64,000 nt of DNA from Hydrogenovibrio thermophilus (GCF_004028275.1 NZ_CP035033.1:1240001-1304000); one strand, 5' to 3'; shown: positions 8,755 through 18,878, counted from the stretch's first letter. Numbers and translations: made by a program. Notes: generated from the letters alone by a model not told the origin.

Positions 8755-10452
8755 ATGGCTTCCATTCTGATTGTAGACCCTTCCAAATCCAATCGACTTT
8801 ATCTTCGACTGACCCTTGAAAAGCAAGGGTATCAAGTTTTTGAGGCCGGTGACGGCCTTGAAGCGCTGGAATCCTACGAACACCATCGACCGAACCTGGT
8901 CATCACGGAAATCAAATTGCCGGTCTTGTCCGGTGCCGACTTGGTTCAACGCATCAAGTTGTTGGCGAAAGAAACCTTTGCACCGGTGTTCGTGGTCACG
9001 AATGCTTTCAAACCCGACAGTATCCAACGCATCTTATCCGTCGGTGCCGACGACTTCCTGCAGAAACCTTATCCGGAAGAACTGTTGTTGGCCAAGATCG
9101 CGTCGTTGTTGCGAAACGTCAACTTCTACGACGATTTGAAACAATCCAAGGAGATGGTGTCTTCCTTGCACATGAGTTTGGCGCTGGAGCACAAATCCGC
9201 CGAACGTATTTTTGAGAAGTTTGTACATGGCCCGCGCCAAGAAGTGCCAGGCCTGGAAGCGCATGTGTCACCGGCGTCGATTTTTAACGGTGATGTTTTC
9301 CTGTCGACGATTACGCCGGCCGGGAATGTGATTACGTTGCTGGGCGATTTTACCGGGCACGGATTGCCGGCGGCTATCGGCGCGATTCCGGTGGCCGAAG
9401 TCTTTTATTCCATGGTGAAGAAGGGCCGCACGCTTAAAGAGATCATTTTCGTAATCAACGATAAATTAAAAACGATTTTGCCGGCGCATATCTTTTTCAG
9501 CTGTGTCGCGGTGAAAGTGTTCCCGAAACGGCGTTCGGTCAGTTTGTTTAATGCGGGTATGCAGCCGGTGGTGATGTTGAATGAAGCCAGTGGCGAGTAT
9601 GCATTGTTTGAATCCAGTTCGGTTCCGCTTGGCGTCCTGGACAGTTTTGAGTTGGATGTGGATTTTACCAAGGTGGATGTGACGGGGAGCGAGCATTTCA
9701 TCTGTTATACCGATGGCATCGTTGAAGCGATGGACGATGGTAAAGAGATGTTTGGTGTGCCGCGTTTGGTCGAATCCTTGCAAACCTCTCATTATGATAT
9801 CGGCAGACTGGTGGATGCGGCACAGGACTTTTGTCATGGTTGTGTGTTTAATGACGACGTCAGCATTATCAAGCTAAGCTTGGCCGACATTCTGATGCAG
9901 CCAAACCAGATGATTGCGTCGGCCGTGTTGGAGCGCATTCCTCCACCATCCGATTGGTCGTTGAATTATGTGTTTTCCGCCGCTAACCTGCGGTGTAATC
10001 CGCACCCGATCGAGTCGATTGTCGATGCCATTATCGGTATGCAACCCATCACGCCCTATAAAGAAGATATCTTTATCATCTTGTCCGAACTGTACAACAA
10101 CGCACTTGAACATGGGATCTTGCAGTTGGATTCCTGTATCAAGCAGCAGTCGAACGGTTTTTTAGCGTTTGCGGAAGCCAAGCAAAAAGCGCTGGAAACC
10201 TTATCCGAAGGGCGTTTGATGGTTGATATTCAGCATGAAGCCTTGTCGGACAGTAAAGGGCGTTTGCGCATCCTGGTGTCGCATGACGGCCCCGGCCGGG
10301 CTCAGGACGTGACAACGCAAACCTCCAGTGAAATTTTCTCCGGCCGGGGCATCACCATTGTGCGATTCCTGTGTTCGGATTTTCAATTCGACGACGGCGG
10401 AGCGAGAGTGGAAGCGGTTTATGAATGGGAGCGACGCGATGGCGGAAGATAA
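8755..10452 (+). CDS. Partner-switch regulator: degenerate REC, PP2C phosphatase, HATPase kinase (HsbR-like)
   Basis: A 565 aa three-domain protein. Residues 4-120 are receiver-like, but the phosphoacceptor Asp is Glu (VITEIKLP) and the acidic pair is Asp-Pro (LIVDPSKS). About 165-370 is a SpoIIE/RsbU-type PP2C phosphatase: NGDVF, GDFTGHGLPAA near residue 196, YTDGIVEA and NDDVSII. About 430-560 is an RsbW-type HATPase with N-box ELYNNALEHG (near 444), SHDGPG and SGRGITIV. Such proteins both phosphorylate and dephosphorylate a STAS antagonist; the STAS gene is directly upstream. The ATG at 8755 has GGAG ten bases before it. The gene overlaps the next by 14 bases. A CCAGGCCTGG copy (9247-9256) encodes Pro-Gly-Leu. 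Domain calls are firm; the physiological output is unknown. Confidence 0.9.
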   Translation: MASILIVDPSKSNRLYLRLTLEKQGYQVFEAGDGLEALESYEHHRPNLVITEIKLPVLSGADLVQRIKLLAKETFAPVFVVTNAFKPDSIQRILSVGADDFLQKPYPEELLLAKIASLLRNVNFYDDLKQSKEMVSSLHMSLALEHKSAERIFEKFVHGPRQEVPGLEAHVSPASIFNGDVFLSTITPAGNVITLLGDFTGHGLPAAIGAIPVAEVFYSMVKKGRTLKEIIFVINDKLKTILPAHIFFSCVAVKVFPKRRSVSLFNAGMQPVVMLNEASGEYALFESSSVPLGVLDSFELDVDFTKVDVTGSEHFICYTDGIVEAMDDGKEMFGVPRLVESLQTSHYDIGRLVDAAQDFCHGCVFNDDVSIIKLSLADILMQPNQMIASAVLERIPPPSDWSLNYVFSAANLRCNPHPIESIVDAIIGMQPITPYKEDIFIILSELYNNALEHGILQLDSCIKQQSNGFLAFAEAKQKALETLSEGRLMVDIQHEALSDSKGRLRILVSHDGPGRAQDVTTQTSSEIFSGRGITIVRFLCSDFQFDDGGARVEAVYEWERRDGGR

Positions 10453-11671
10453 GATTCTGGTCGTCGACGACGACAGTCGGCAAATTCAAGCCTACATGAA
10501 TATCTTTGTGCCGAATGTCTCGAGCGGGTTTTCGTTAAAACGTTTTCTCGACAAAGTGCCTGACAGGGAAGCGAGCGAGTCCAAACCGTTTCCGTTTTCG
10601 GTGGTGACGGCCTCGCAGGGAGAAGAAGCCATCGAATTGGTGACGGCGGCGTTAGCGGTCGGAGATCCCATCAAACTGGCGTTTATCGATATGCGAATGC
10701 CGCCGGGTTTGAATGGTTTGGAAACCGCCAAGCGGTTGCGCGCGCTGGATGAGCGCATTTACATTGTCATAGTGACGGCCTATTCGGACGTTGATCTGAA
10801 GCTCATCGCCGATGAAATCGAAGAGAATGTGTTGTTTGTTCGAAAACCCTTTCAAGCCGAAGAAGTCGAACAAATTGCGCGTAATTTCGTGCGTTCCTGG
10901 CAAAAAGACCGAGCGTTGGAAAAGCTTAAACATACGCTTGAAGAAAAGGTGAAGTTAAATCTGTTCGAGGCGTCGATGTTCGAAGCCTCAAACGGTTTGT
11001 TGGCGGTGTTGGCGGATAAGGTCAACGCACAATCCGGTCTGGTGTCCTACCTCAATACACAATTCGATGTGGCGCCTCAGCAGAAGGCGACTTATGACGA
11101 TGTCACGCACACCATTTTTGTGGAGGCGCAACAGCTTTCGCAAATGGTGCGCTCCCTGCAGCGTTTGGCGTTGGCATCCGACAAGGTGTCGGTTTTTTCA
11201 CTCGGCGATATGACCAATCATACCTTGAGTTTGATTCCGGAGCTGAATCAACTGCCCGATAATATACGGTTTCATGTCGACTATCAGGCATCCAAGGATT
11301 TGACCTTCCATTTGCCCTATAACCAGTTGGTGTTGGTGCTGACCATGGTTGTACGTAATGCGTTGGAGGCGGTGTTTTCACAAGCTTTGGTGCAAAACAG
11401 CTATCAAGGCGACATCCGGTTGACGTTTTCTGAGGTCGATGGACAAGCGGAAGTGCTGCTGTCGGATAATGGCATTGGTGTGATGCCGTCCGATATGAAA
11501 AAGATTTTCGAAGCCGGGTTTTCATCGAAAACAGGGCATGCCGGTGTTGGATTGAGTCTGGTGCGATTCTTCATTGATGAGGTGGGCGGCGACATGGATT
11601 TCCAGAGTGAAGGCAAGGGGCTGGGCGCCACGATTCGGTTGCGTTTTCCTTTCCATGTGGTGACCGAATGA
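10439..11671 (+). CDS. Receiver-HATPase hybrid signalling protein without visible H-box
   Basis: 410 aa. An N-terminal receiver (about 6-150) has the acidic pair VVDDD and phosphoacceptor Asp84 in FIDMRMPPGLNG, with Thr in VTAYSD and Lys in VRKPF. It has an extra loop of about 20 residues between the first strand and the second. The C-terminal half is a histidine-kinase-type ATPase: N-box MVVRNALEAV, DNGIGV, and FEAGFSSKTGHAGVGLSLVRFF. In the dimerisation segment between them (about 165-230) I see no HE/HD-type phosphohistidine motif. The ATG at 10439 is favoured by GGGAG eight bases upstream; it overlaps the previous gene by 14 bases and the next by four, so it is cotranscribed with the STAS/PP2C pair. 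Confidence 0.85.
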   Translation: MAEDKILVVDDDSRQIQAYMNIFVPNVSSGFSLKRFLDKVPDREASESKPFPFSVVTASQGEEAIELVTAALAVGDPIKLAFIDMRMPPGLNGLETAKRLRALDERIYIVIVTAYSDVDLKLIADEIEENVLFVRKPFQAEEVEQIARNFVRSWQKDRALEKLKHTLEEKVKLNLFEASMFEASNGLLAVLADKVNAQSGLVSYLNTQFDVAPQQKATYDDVTHTIFVEAQQLSQMVRSLQRLALASDKVSVFSLGDMTNHTLSLIPELNQLPDNIRFHVDYQASKDLTFHLPYNQLVLVLTMVVRNALEAVFSQALVQNSYQGDIRLTFSEVDGQAEVLLSDNGIGVMPSDMKKIFEAGFSSKTGHAGVGLSLVRFFIDEVGGDMDFQSEGKGLGATIRLRFPFHVVTE

Positions 11672-13266
11672 ACCCTGCTGGTCAGGCATTGGTTTTGAGC
11701 TCGGATCCCGAGTATCGATCTTATTTCGAATCGCGTTTTCATCGTGACACGGTGTTTTGTGATGCGTTGGCCGATGTCATCGCCAAGCTGGTGAAAGGCC
11801 AGCTCGAAGAAACACCGCCCCTTATGGTGTTCCTGGATGGCTGTCTTCTGACCGATGAAAATCATTTTTCATTGCTGAAACGACTGCATGAGTTGAGTCG
11901 GTCTACCTATTTCGTCATCGACTTTTCGAGTTTGAATGAAGAGCAGTTCCGCATTTATCAAGACGCGACGGATAACCAGGTTATCTGGTTTCAGAAGTCC
12001 TTACCGGTTCATTTCAGAAATCAGATAATCGAGCAGGTGTTGATGTTGTCACGGCAACGCGGTTTGATGGCGGAAGTCCAGGATGAAGCAAGGCAAACGC
12101 TGGCGCAATATCGCCAACAAAATGCACTGTTCAATAGTCTCTTGAGTGTGGTGCAGTTCGATGCCAATGGCAAAATTTTAGCCATCAATCAACACTTTTC
12201 AACGGAAACCGGTTGGGAGTTTGCCAAGGTTTTGGGCCGTTCGATCCATGAGGTCGTGCTTTGGTCGAATGACGAAAATGGAGACGGCTTGTTTGCCGAG
12301 GATTTTGTGGGTGAGACCCGTTATTTTGACGCTTCAGGCCAGCAGCGTTGGGCATTTGCGCAGGTAAAAAAGCAAACACAGAATCACGTGGAAACGTTTT
12401 TTTATGTGGCGAAAGACATCTCTGAGCGCAAACAGTATGACCGACAACAACAGTTTGGCACTTACCAGGAAGGCCTGTTGCGCGCCAAAAGTGAATTGAT
12501 TCATGATCTTGGGAACACGCTGAACAGCATGAACGCGAGTCAGGCGGAAATGGACCGCGGGGTTCAGCAATTGGGGGAGATGCAGACGGATTTGGCGCAG
12601 TGGATTTCGCAGCATGCGGATGCACTTTCGGAAGAGGTCACGGCCTTTTTAACCGCGTTGGATGAAAATGTCGGTTACTTGAAAGGGCAATGTTTTCAGC
12701 CGACGTCTTCGGTTTTAAAGCATGATCTGGAGCAGATGATTGCTTCAGTCAACCGACAGCAACAAGGGTTGGCGGCCAGTCAATATACCGAATCGGTCAA
12801 CCTGTATAACCTCATTCAGGAATTGGTGAAATCCAACCAGGCCTTGTTGGCGGAAAAGGGCATTCGTATCCAAGTGCTGGACACCAATACATCGATTTTT
12901 CTGCGAGTGTCGCGAAACCAATTGTTTCAGGTCTTGTTGAATTTGGTGAAAAATGCGGTGGAAGCGATCGAAGTGTCGGCCAAGCCGGAACGCTTGATTA
13001 CGTTACAGACCTTTCAGGACGCATCGGAAACCCGTTTGATTGTGCATGATTCCGGCGACGGGATTGCGGAAGAAAACCTGAACCGGGTGTTTCATTTCGG
13101 GTTCACCACCAAGTCGAAAGGCACCGGCCATGGATTGCACTCGGTGGCGAATTTTATGGACGCCTGTCAGGGGAAAATTGAAGTGACCTCTTCCGCGGAG
13201 GCCGGTACCAGTTTTATTTTGGTTTTTCCCCGACTCGAGCCATCGGCTGCGGATGTTTCGGAATGA
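11668..13266 (+). CDS. PAS-domain sensor histidine kinase
   Basis: 532 aa, no clear membrane helix, so probably a cytoplasmic sensor. The first 135 residues look like a degenerate receiver or unknown sensor region. A PAS domain follows at about 150-250 (SLLSVVQFDANGKILAINQHF, split as SLLSVVQFDANGK and ILAINQHF). The phosphoacceptor is His279 in SELIHDLGNTLNSM. The ATPase domain has N-box LLNLVKNAVEAIE, HDSGDGIAEENL and GFTTKSKGTGHGLHSV. Its ATG overlaps the preceding stop (ATGA), so it is the fourth gene of the operon. Its likely partner is the receiver of the preceding protein, since the HsbR-like receiver lacks Asp; this is inference. It ends nine bases from the convergent apbC. Confidence 0.88.
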   Translation: MNPAGQALVLSSDPEYRSYFESRFHRDTVFCDALADVIAKLVKGQLEETPPLMVFLDGCLLTDENHFSLLKRLHELSRSTYFVIDFSSLNEEQFRIYQDATDNQVIWFQKSLPVHFRNQIIEQVLMLSRQRGLMAEVQDEARQTLAQYRQQNALFNSLLSVVQFDANGKILAINQHFSTETGWEFAKVLGRSIHEVVLWSNDENGDGLFAEDFVGETRYFDASGQQRWAFAQVKKQTQNHVETFFYVAKDISERKQYDRQQQFGTYQEGLLRAKSELIHDLGNTLNSMNASQAEMDRGVQQLGEMQTDLAQWISQHADALSEEVTAFLTALDENVGYLKGQCFQPTSSVLKHDLEQMIASVNRQQQGLAASQYTESVNLYNLIQELVKSNQALLAEKGIRIQVLDTNTSIFLRVSRNQLFQVLLNLVKNAVEAIEVSAKPERLITLQTFQDASETRLIVHDSGDGIAEENLNRVFHFGFTTKSKGTGHGLHSVANFMDACQGKIEVTSSAEAGTSFILVFPRLEPSAADVSE

Positions 13267-13275
13267 GCGTAGGAC

Positions 13276-14400
13276 CTAGCTGTTTTCCACCACGATATTC
13301 GGGAAGGCCGAAGCATAATCGCGTCGTTTGGTGGCGATTTGCGCACTGACCTGGTGCGCAATGTCGTGGTATTTTTGCGCCGCACCACTGGTCGGCATGG
13401 CGGCCACGGTCGGTGCGCCTAGGTCGGATTGCGCGCGGATTTGGCTGTCCAATGGCAGGGCGCCTAAGAAAGGTACCTTGAATTGATCTGCCAGTTTCTG
13501 GCCGCCGTTTTCACCGAAAATGGCTTCTTCATGACCGCATTGGCTACACACATGCGTGCTCATATTCTCCACGACACCCAGCACCGGGATGTTGACCTTT
13601 TCAAACATTCTCAAGCCTTTGCGGGCATCAATCAGCGCGACTTCCTGCGGTGTGGTGACAATCACCGAACCAGTCACCGGAATCTGCTGGGAAAGGGTCA
13701 GCTGCACATCGCCCGTGCCGGGTGGTAAATCGATAATCAGGTAATCCAAGCTCTGCCAGTTGGTTTCGTTCAGCAGCTGGGTCAGGGTCGAGGTGACGAT
13801 CGGGCCGCGCCAAATCATCGGGTCGTCCGGGTTGATGAGAAAGCCGATGGACATCAGTTGCAGGCCGTAAGCGGATAAGGGTTCCATGCTTTTGCCGTCT
13901 TTAGTTTCCGGTTTTTGGTGTACGCCGAGCATGGTCGGAATGCTTGGGCCGTAAATGTCGGCGTCCAGCAGGCCGACCTGTGCACCTTCCTGTTGCAGTG
14001 CCAAGGCCAGGTTGACGCTGGTGGTGGATTTTCCGACACCACCTTTCCCCGAGGCCACGGCGATGATGTTCTTGACGTTTTTAAGCGGTTGGGTGCCGCC
14101 TTGAACGGCGTGGGCCTTGATGTCGGTGGTAAAGGTTATTTCAACCGTCTCAAAGGTGTCTTGCTGTAATAAGGCGTGCTGCAGTTGTTGCTCAATGGCC
14201 GGCCACAGGCTTTTGCCCGGAAACGGTAGCGCTAATGCCAGTGTCAGGTGTGTTTTTTTCAACTGAGCGGCTTCCAATGCATTCGAATTCAACGCCTCAC
14301 TGTCGATGCCGGGTAGCGTCACCGAGTCGATGGCTTGAGCAATGGCGTCACGTTGTTCATCCGTTAAATTGTTGCCGAAGAGTTTATTCAGAATGTTCAT
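13276..14400 (-). CDS. apbC: Fe-S cluster carrier ATPase ApbC/Mrp
   Basis: MinD-like P-loop ATPase (Mrp/NBP35/ApbC family) that binds and transfers 4Fe-4S clusters, 374 aa. An N-terminal MIP18-like domain covers about residues 1-90. The deviant Walker A is ASGKGGVGKSTTSVNLALA near 110 (signature lysine at GKGG), followed by LLDADIYGPSIP and DLPPGTGD. The cluster-binding CSQCGH (CxxC) is near residue 285. It sits next to dcd as in Pseudomonas. Identity is secure. Confidence 0.95.
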   Translation of the reverse strand: MNILNKLFGNNLTDEQRDAIAQAIDSVTLPGIDSEALNSNALEAAQLKKTHLTLALALPFPGKSLWPAIEQQLQHALLQQDTFETVEITFTTDIKAHAVQGGTQPLKNVKNIIAVASGKGGVGKSTTSVNLALALQQEGAQVGLLDADIYGPSIPTMLGVHQKPETKDGKSMEPLSAYGLQLMSIGFLINPDDPMIWRGPIVTSTLTQLLNETNWQSLDYLIIDLPPGTGDVQLTLSQQIPVTGSVIVTTPQEVALIDARKGLRMFEKVNIPVLGVVENMSTHVCSQCGHEEAIFGENGGQKLADQFKVPFLGALPLDSQIRAQSDLGAPTVAAMPTSGAAQKYHDIAHQVSAQIATKRRDYASAFPNIVVENS

Positions 14401-14433
14401 GTCGTATTCCTTCCGTCATTATGCCGAAACCAA

Positions 14434-14443
14434 CCAGGCCTGG
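14434..14443. repeat. CCAGGCCTGG palindrome (apbC-dcd gap)
   Basis: Exact copy of the dispersed palindrome in the 110-base gap between dcd and apbC. Flanks are only partly symmetric (AAACCAA before, CCGATTT after), so it would form a weak hairpin. Confidence 0.9.
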
Positions 14444-14510
14444 CCGATTTCCGATAAATGCGTTTTGGTTTGAACCTTATTGAGTGGTGACAAAACCTTG
14501 GGATTCAAGG

Positions 14511-15134
14511 TCAGGAGAGCAAGTCCAGTTGACGCTCGTCCTGTTGGGCGACTTGGTCTTGTGTGATGCGGCTGGCCGTTGGCCCTTGCTGATTGCGGTA
14601 TTTCGCATCCGCGCGTTTATTGTAGGGCTTAATGGCCGCGCTGGACAGGGTTTCGAAGTTGATGGCGCAAATGTCCATGCCGGGGCGCAGTGCCAATGGC
14701 AGTTTGCCGCTGTTGAAGATTTCCAATACGATTTGGCCTTCCCAGCCCGGGTCGATGCGATGTGCCGTGACGTGCACCATCAATCCTAGGCGTGCCAAAC
14801 TGGAACGGCCATCCAACCAGCCGACCAGGTCGTCCGGAATGGAGACGGATTCGTATGTCGAGGCCAGTGCCAGCTCGCCTGGATGCAGGAAGAAAGCCTG
14901 CCCATCGTCAATCACGACTTCGTCACCCATGACTTTGTCCATGAGTTGTTGCATTTCGTCCGACGCGCCGCTCAAATCGATGAAAGGAGCGGTGTGGTCG
15001 TTGAAGACGCGGAACTTGTTCGCCAATCGTAAATCGACGCTGATGCCTTTGATCTTGTTTTGATCCGGCATCGGATCGATGCCGATTTTGCCAATTTTCA
15101 GGTGTTGGATGATGTCTCTGTCGCTAAGTTTCAT
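14511..15134 (-). CDS. dcd: dCTP deaminase
   Basis: Converts dCTP to dUTP for thymidylate synthesis; trimeric dUTPase-fold enzyme. At 207 aa it is slightly longer than the E. coli enzyme. Conserved stretches include [15 protein letters not shown] near residue 30, the [12 protein letters not shown] motif near 108-119 and [17 protein letters not shown], which carries the catalytic Glu. It overlaps the upstream DUF3108 gene by four bases, indicating coupling. Confidence 0.96.
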   Translation of the reverse strand: MKLSDRDIIQHLKIGKIGIDPMPDQNKIKGISVDLRLANKFRVFNDHTAPFIDLSGASDEMQQLMDKVMGDEVVIDDGQAFFLHPGELALASTYESVSIPDDLVGWLDGRSSLARLGLMVHVTAHRIDPGWEGQIVLEIFNSGKLPLALRPGMDICAINFETLSSAAIKPYNKRADAKYRNQQGPTASRITQDQVAQQDERQLDLLS

Positions 15135-15862
15135 TTGAATGTCGGCTTATGATTCAATTCCAGCTCAATTTTTCGGTCTTCGTCTTTGTTGAGAATCACG
15201 ATGCGGGCCGGGAAATAATTAAGTTCGGGCAAGAGCCAGAGTTCTGCTTCAATTTTACCATTATGGAAGGCAAAAAGTTTTGTTTGTACCGCTTCTTCAA
15301 ACGGGAGGTCGATTTCATCCGATTCGTTGATGGTGCTGAAAGTGATTTTCTGCTGGATTTTATCGTCCTGCAAATAAATGTTGTCAATCGGGCGTTGGTT
15401 TATCACTTGGTATTGGATGCCGTAAGCCATGGAAATGACGTCGTAAATCTGTTTTTGATTCGGCCAGAACTTTTTATCTTCGACATATTCGACTTTATCA
15501 AGGTCTTCGCGGCGAATCAGCGTATAGGTTTTCTTTTCGGTACGGTCGTCGTATTCTCGGGTCAGGAATTTTTTGTATTCCAGCCATTTGAAATCTTCGT
15601 CACTCTGCTTGAGGTGAATTTTTTCGATGGCCGATTCGTTGATGAACGCTTTGGCCCAGCCTGGCGGAATGGCTTCGCTGGACAGGTGGCAGTCGCCGTT
15701 TTGGCAGTTCATTTCCTGATGGGCTTGGCCGATTTTAAAGCCGAGTACCCAGATGTCGAAGGTCGCTTTAAAGCTTGGAATTTGTGCGGCCTGCGACGTG
15801 AAGGGGAGCAATAATACGGCAGCGAATAGGGTTCGGGTCGCCAAAAAGGACAATGAATTCAT
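15131..15862 (-). CDS. DUF3108 periplasmic protein
   Basis: 243 aa with an N-terminal signal peptide (hydrophobic [16 protein letters not shown], cleavage probably after AQA or QAA near residue 26). The body is a predicted beta-rich DUF3108 domain with [15 protein letters not shown] at its start; family function is not established, although such proteins are often beside purN/purM. It overlaps purN by four bases and dcd by four bases, so all belong to one minus-strand operon. Confidence 0.85.
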   Translation of the reverse strand: MNSLSFLATRTLFAAVLLLPFTSQAAQIPSFKATFDIWVLGFKIGQAHQEMNCQNGDCHLSSEAIPPGWAKAFINESAIEKIHLKQSDEDFKWLEYKKFLTREYDDRTEKKTYTLIRREDLDKVEYVEDKKFWPNQKQIYDVISMAYGIQYQVINQRPIDNIYLQDDKIQQKITFSTINESDEIDLPFEEAVQTKLFAFHNGKIEAELWLLPELNYFPARIVILNKDEDRKIELELNHKPTFK

Positions 15863-16509
15863 AGCTCTAGCTCGGTCAATTGTAGCGGTACCTGCAAGGT
15901 TTGGTCTTGGTAGCAGGCCTGGTTGTTTTGTAACTGAATACGGCCTTGTGCCAACCAGTTGGTGACTAAAGGATACGCGATGTGTTCCTGGATTTGTACC
16001 TTTTTTTGCAGGCTCTCGGCCGTGTCACCGGCTTCCACGGGGACTTTGGCTTGCAGAATGACCGGGCCGCCGTCCAGTTCCGGAGTGACGAAATGGATAC
16101 TGAGGCCGTGTTCGGCATCCTGCGCATCCAGTGCGCGTTGGTGCGTGTTCAGGCCTGGGTATTTCGGCAACAAGGAAGGGTGGATGTTGAGCATGCGTCC
16201 CAGGTAATGCAAGGTGAACGCCGGTGTCAGAATGCGCATGAATCCGGCCAGAATAATGCCGTCGATTTGCTGGGCATCAAGGGCTTCAATCATCGCCTGG
16301 TCGAAACTTTCCCGGGAGTCGTACTCGGTGTGGTCGATGATGACGGTTGGGATTCCAGCGGCTTGGGCTTTTTGCAGACCGACGGCTTGGGGGCGGTTGG
16401 ACAAAACGAGCGCGATTTCGTAATCGGAATCCGGCGCACGGTCAATCAAGGCTTGCAGATTGGAGCCGGTACCGGAAATGAGAACCGCAATGCGCATTTT
16501 TGATGTCAT
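15859..16509 (-). CDS. purN: Phosphoribosylglycinamide formyltransferase PurN
   Basis: Third step of purine synthesis: formyl transfer from 10-formyl-THF to GAR. About 216 aa. The phosphate loop is LISGTGSNLQ near the start, the catalytic Asn-x-His is LNIHPSLLP, and the catalytic Asp lies in TPELDGGPV. The start is uncertain: ATG at 16509 (MTSKMRIAVL) is taken; ATG at 16497 or 16542 are alternatives, and none has a strong ribosome site. It follows purM by about 70 bases in the same direction. Confidence 0.95.
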   Translation of the reverse strand: MTSKMRIAVLISGTGSNLQALIDRAPDSDYEIALVLSNRPQAVGLQKAQAAGIPTVIIDHTEYDSRESFDQAMIEALDAQQIDGIILAGFMRILTPAFTLHYLGRMLNIHPSLLPKYPGLNTHQRALDAQDAEHGLSIHFVTPELDGGPVILQAKVPVEAGDTAESLQKKVQIQEHIAYPLVTNWLAQGRIQLQNNQACYQDQTLQVPLQLTELEL

Positions 16510-16580
16510 AAAAGGTTTCGGTGACAGACGTGATGAAAGCATGGCCCGAAAACCGGTCGAAGCGGCTTTCGGGGTGGCGA

Positions 16581-17624
16581 TTATGCCAGCTCGACGACAG
16601 GCGTTTCCGAGTCGCTGGCTTCAATGGTGCCGATGACGGAAACGGTTTCACCTTGCGCGGTTAAGGTGTCGATGGCTTTCTGTTTGTCGTCGGCACTGAC
16701 GACGACGACCAAGCCGATGCCGCAGTTCAAAGTACGGTGCATTTCATGGAAGTCGACATTGCCTTTTTCCTGAATCCAGTCGAATACGGCTGGGCGCTCC
16801 CAGCTCTGGGTGTCAATCTTGGCCTGGGTATTTTCCGGCATGACGCGCGGCAGATTTTCCAGCAAACCGCCACCGGTGATGTGTGAAATGGCGTGGATAT
16901 CAATGTGTTTCATCAGCTCCAGAATCGGTTTGACGTAAATGCGTGTCGGAGCCATCAAAGCATCGATTAACGGTTGTCCACCACAGTCCTGTGACAGATC
17001 CGCTGCGTTGACGTCGATGATCTTGCGAATCAAAGAGTAACCGTTGGAGTGCGGTCCGGAAGACGCCAAACCGAGCAAAACGTCGCCGGCTTTGACCTTG
17101 CGTCCGTCAATCAAGTCCGCTTTTTCGACGATACCGACACAGAAGCCGGCCAGGTCGTAGTCGCCGTCCGGGTACATGCCGGGCATTTCGGCGGTTTCAC
17201 CGCCGATTAAGGCACAACCGGATTGCTGGCAGCCTTCCCCGATACCGGCGACGACATCGCGTGCGGTGTAGATGTCCAGTTTGCCGGTGGCGTAATAGTC
17301 TAGGAAGAACAGTGGTTCGGCGCCTTGCACAATCAAATCGTTGACACACATGGCCACCAGGTCGATGCCGACTTGGTCGTGTTTGCCGCTTTCAATGGCC
17401 AAACGCAGTTTGGTGCCGACGCCGTCGGTTCCGGAGACCAGCAATGGGTTCTTGTATTTGTCCATCGGTAGCTCGAACAAAGCCCCGAACCCACCGAGGG
17501 AGGTGGAGACTTCCGGTCTGGAGGTGGCTTTGGCAATCGGTTTAATGGCTTCAACTAGGGCGTTACCCGCATCAATGTCGACACCGGCGTCTTTATAGCT
17601 AATGGATGGCTTTTGTGTTGTCAT
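16581..17624 (-). CDS. purM: Phosphoribosylformylglycinamidine cyclo-ligase PurM
   Basis: AIR synthetase, fifth step of purine synthesis, 347 aa. The family start [18 protein letters not shown] is clear, followed by GGFGALFEL, the ATP-binding [12 protein letters not shown], and the [11 protein letters not shown] motif. The ATG at 17624 is chosen since upstream residues in the same frame have no family resemblance. Divergent from the DUF2066 gene with a 167-base intergenic region that should hold promoters for both. Confidence 0.96.
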   Translation of the reverse strand: MTTQKPSISYKDAGVDIDAGNALVEAIKPIAKATSRPEVSTSLGGFGALFELPMDKYKNPLLVSGTDGVGTKLRLAIESGKHDQVGIDLVAMCVNDLIVQGAEPLFFLDYYATGKLDIYTARDVVAGIGEGCQQSGCALIGGETAEMPGMYPDGDYDLAGFCVGIVEKADLIDGRKVKAGDVLLGLASSGPHSNGYSLIRKIIDVNAADLSQDCGGQPLIDALMAPTRIYVKPILELMKHIDIHAISHITGGGLLENLPRVMPENTQAKIDTQSWERPAVFDWIQEKGNVDFHEMHRTLNCGIGLVVVVSADDKQKAIDTLTAQGETVSVIGTIEASDSETPVVELA

Positions 17625-17791
17625 AGGTTTGATTAAAACTGCTGTTGAATAAAGTTTGTGTAAATTTCGGTGAACCCGGCGAGTGACTTGCACCTTCGCA
17701 AGCATTCGACACCTGAAATCTTGTGACGAATTTACCAGAGTTTTACCGCAAAATCGGATAACATATTGTAACCAAAAATCATGAGGTAAAT

Positions 17792-18847
17792 ATGAGAAGT
17801 TTTGTCTCGGCGGTATTTTTTATTTTAATGACCTTCGCCGCTTCCGGTTATGCCGGTGAGCAATCGGATTTGTTTGAAGTTCGAATGCTACAGTTGGATG
17901 ACGCGACGGATAAAAGCGCTCAGCAGACGTTGGACGAGAGTTTATTGAAGGCGATTCGAATCGAACTGATTCGTTTGACGGGCAATCCAAGTTTTTTATC
18001 GCAACCCGAAGCCGAGACGTTTGTTCAATCGCCGAAGGCTTGGTTGAAAAGTTATCGCTATGAATCTTATGAACAGGAAGGGGTCAAGGTCGGCAACTGG
18101 TTGGTGTTCGAGTTTGACCAACAGCGCTTTTACCGTTATTTCCAGCAACAGGGGCTGGTGATTTGGCCGATGGCGAATCGTCCGACGACGCTGGTCATGG
18201 GGTCGCAATTGATTGCCGGAACCCTGGTCAAGCTAACCGGCGAGACATTGGATTATTTACCGAAACTGAATTACCGTAATACCGCCTTACAACTGGGGTT
18301 GCCGATTGAAACGCCGCAATATGCGACTAATTGGGTTTATCCGGATGCGGATGGTTCCAACCAACGGGTGGCTGACATTTTACAATCCAGTGATGCCCGT
18401 TATTTGTTGAGCTTTCAGGTGGTGGCGTCCATCAGCGGTGCCGAACGCTATAAATGGCAATTGTTTGATCGCAGCGGAATCAGCTTGTTACAGGGGGAGA
18501 CCCGTGAGGAACCGGAACAAGGGTACTTTGAAGACACTTTTTCCGAACTGTTGCGATTGTATTCCGCACCATATCGTGAGCAGGCCGAGTTTCTGGGATC
18601 TTTGACCCTGACGGTCGATAACATCCATTCGGTCGAGCAACTGACGGAGTTGGAAAAACGACTGAAAGCCATGAAACCGACTGTTCATCAGGTGCGTTTG
18701 ACATCGGTGGAGAAGCATCAGGTGGTGTTCGAGGTGGTCTATCAAGGCGAATACATTCGATTGGTGAATCGATTGGCGGCCATGCCTAATTTGGTGTCGG
18801 TTCGTGATGATGCCGTCATCGGGCAAGTCAATGCGGAATGGGAATAA
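17792..18847 (+). CDS. DUF2066 domain secreted protein
   Basis: 351 aa with a signal peptide ([17 protein letters not shown], cleavage near residue 22). The DUF2066 domain ([15 protein letters not shown] onward) is common in gammaproteobacteria, where the gene lies between purM and hda exactly as here. Function is not known. A GAGG ribosome site precedes the ATG. The end is 31 bases before hda, suggesting cotranscription. Confidence 0.85.
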   Translation: MRSFVSAVFFILMTFAASGYAGEQSDLFEVRMLQLDDATDKSAQQTLDESLLKAIRIELIRLTGNPSFLSQPEAETFVQSPKAWLKSYRYESYEQEGVKVGNWLVFEFDQQRFYRYFQQQGLVIWPMANRPTTLVMGSQLIAGTLVKLTGETLDYLPKLNYRNTALQLGLPIETPQYATNWVYPDADGSNQRVADILQSSDARYLLSFQVVASISGAERYKWQLFDRSGISLLQGETREEPEQGYFEDTFSELLRLYSAPYREQAEFLGSLTLTVDNIHSVEQLTELEKRLKAMKPTVHQVRLTSVEKHQVVFEVVYQGEYIRLVNRLAAMPNLVSVRDDAVIGQVNAEWE

Positions 18848-18878
18848 AGTCGACGGGCCGATAGGAAGATAAGCGACA

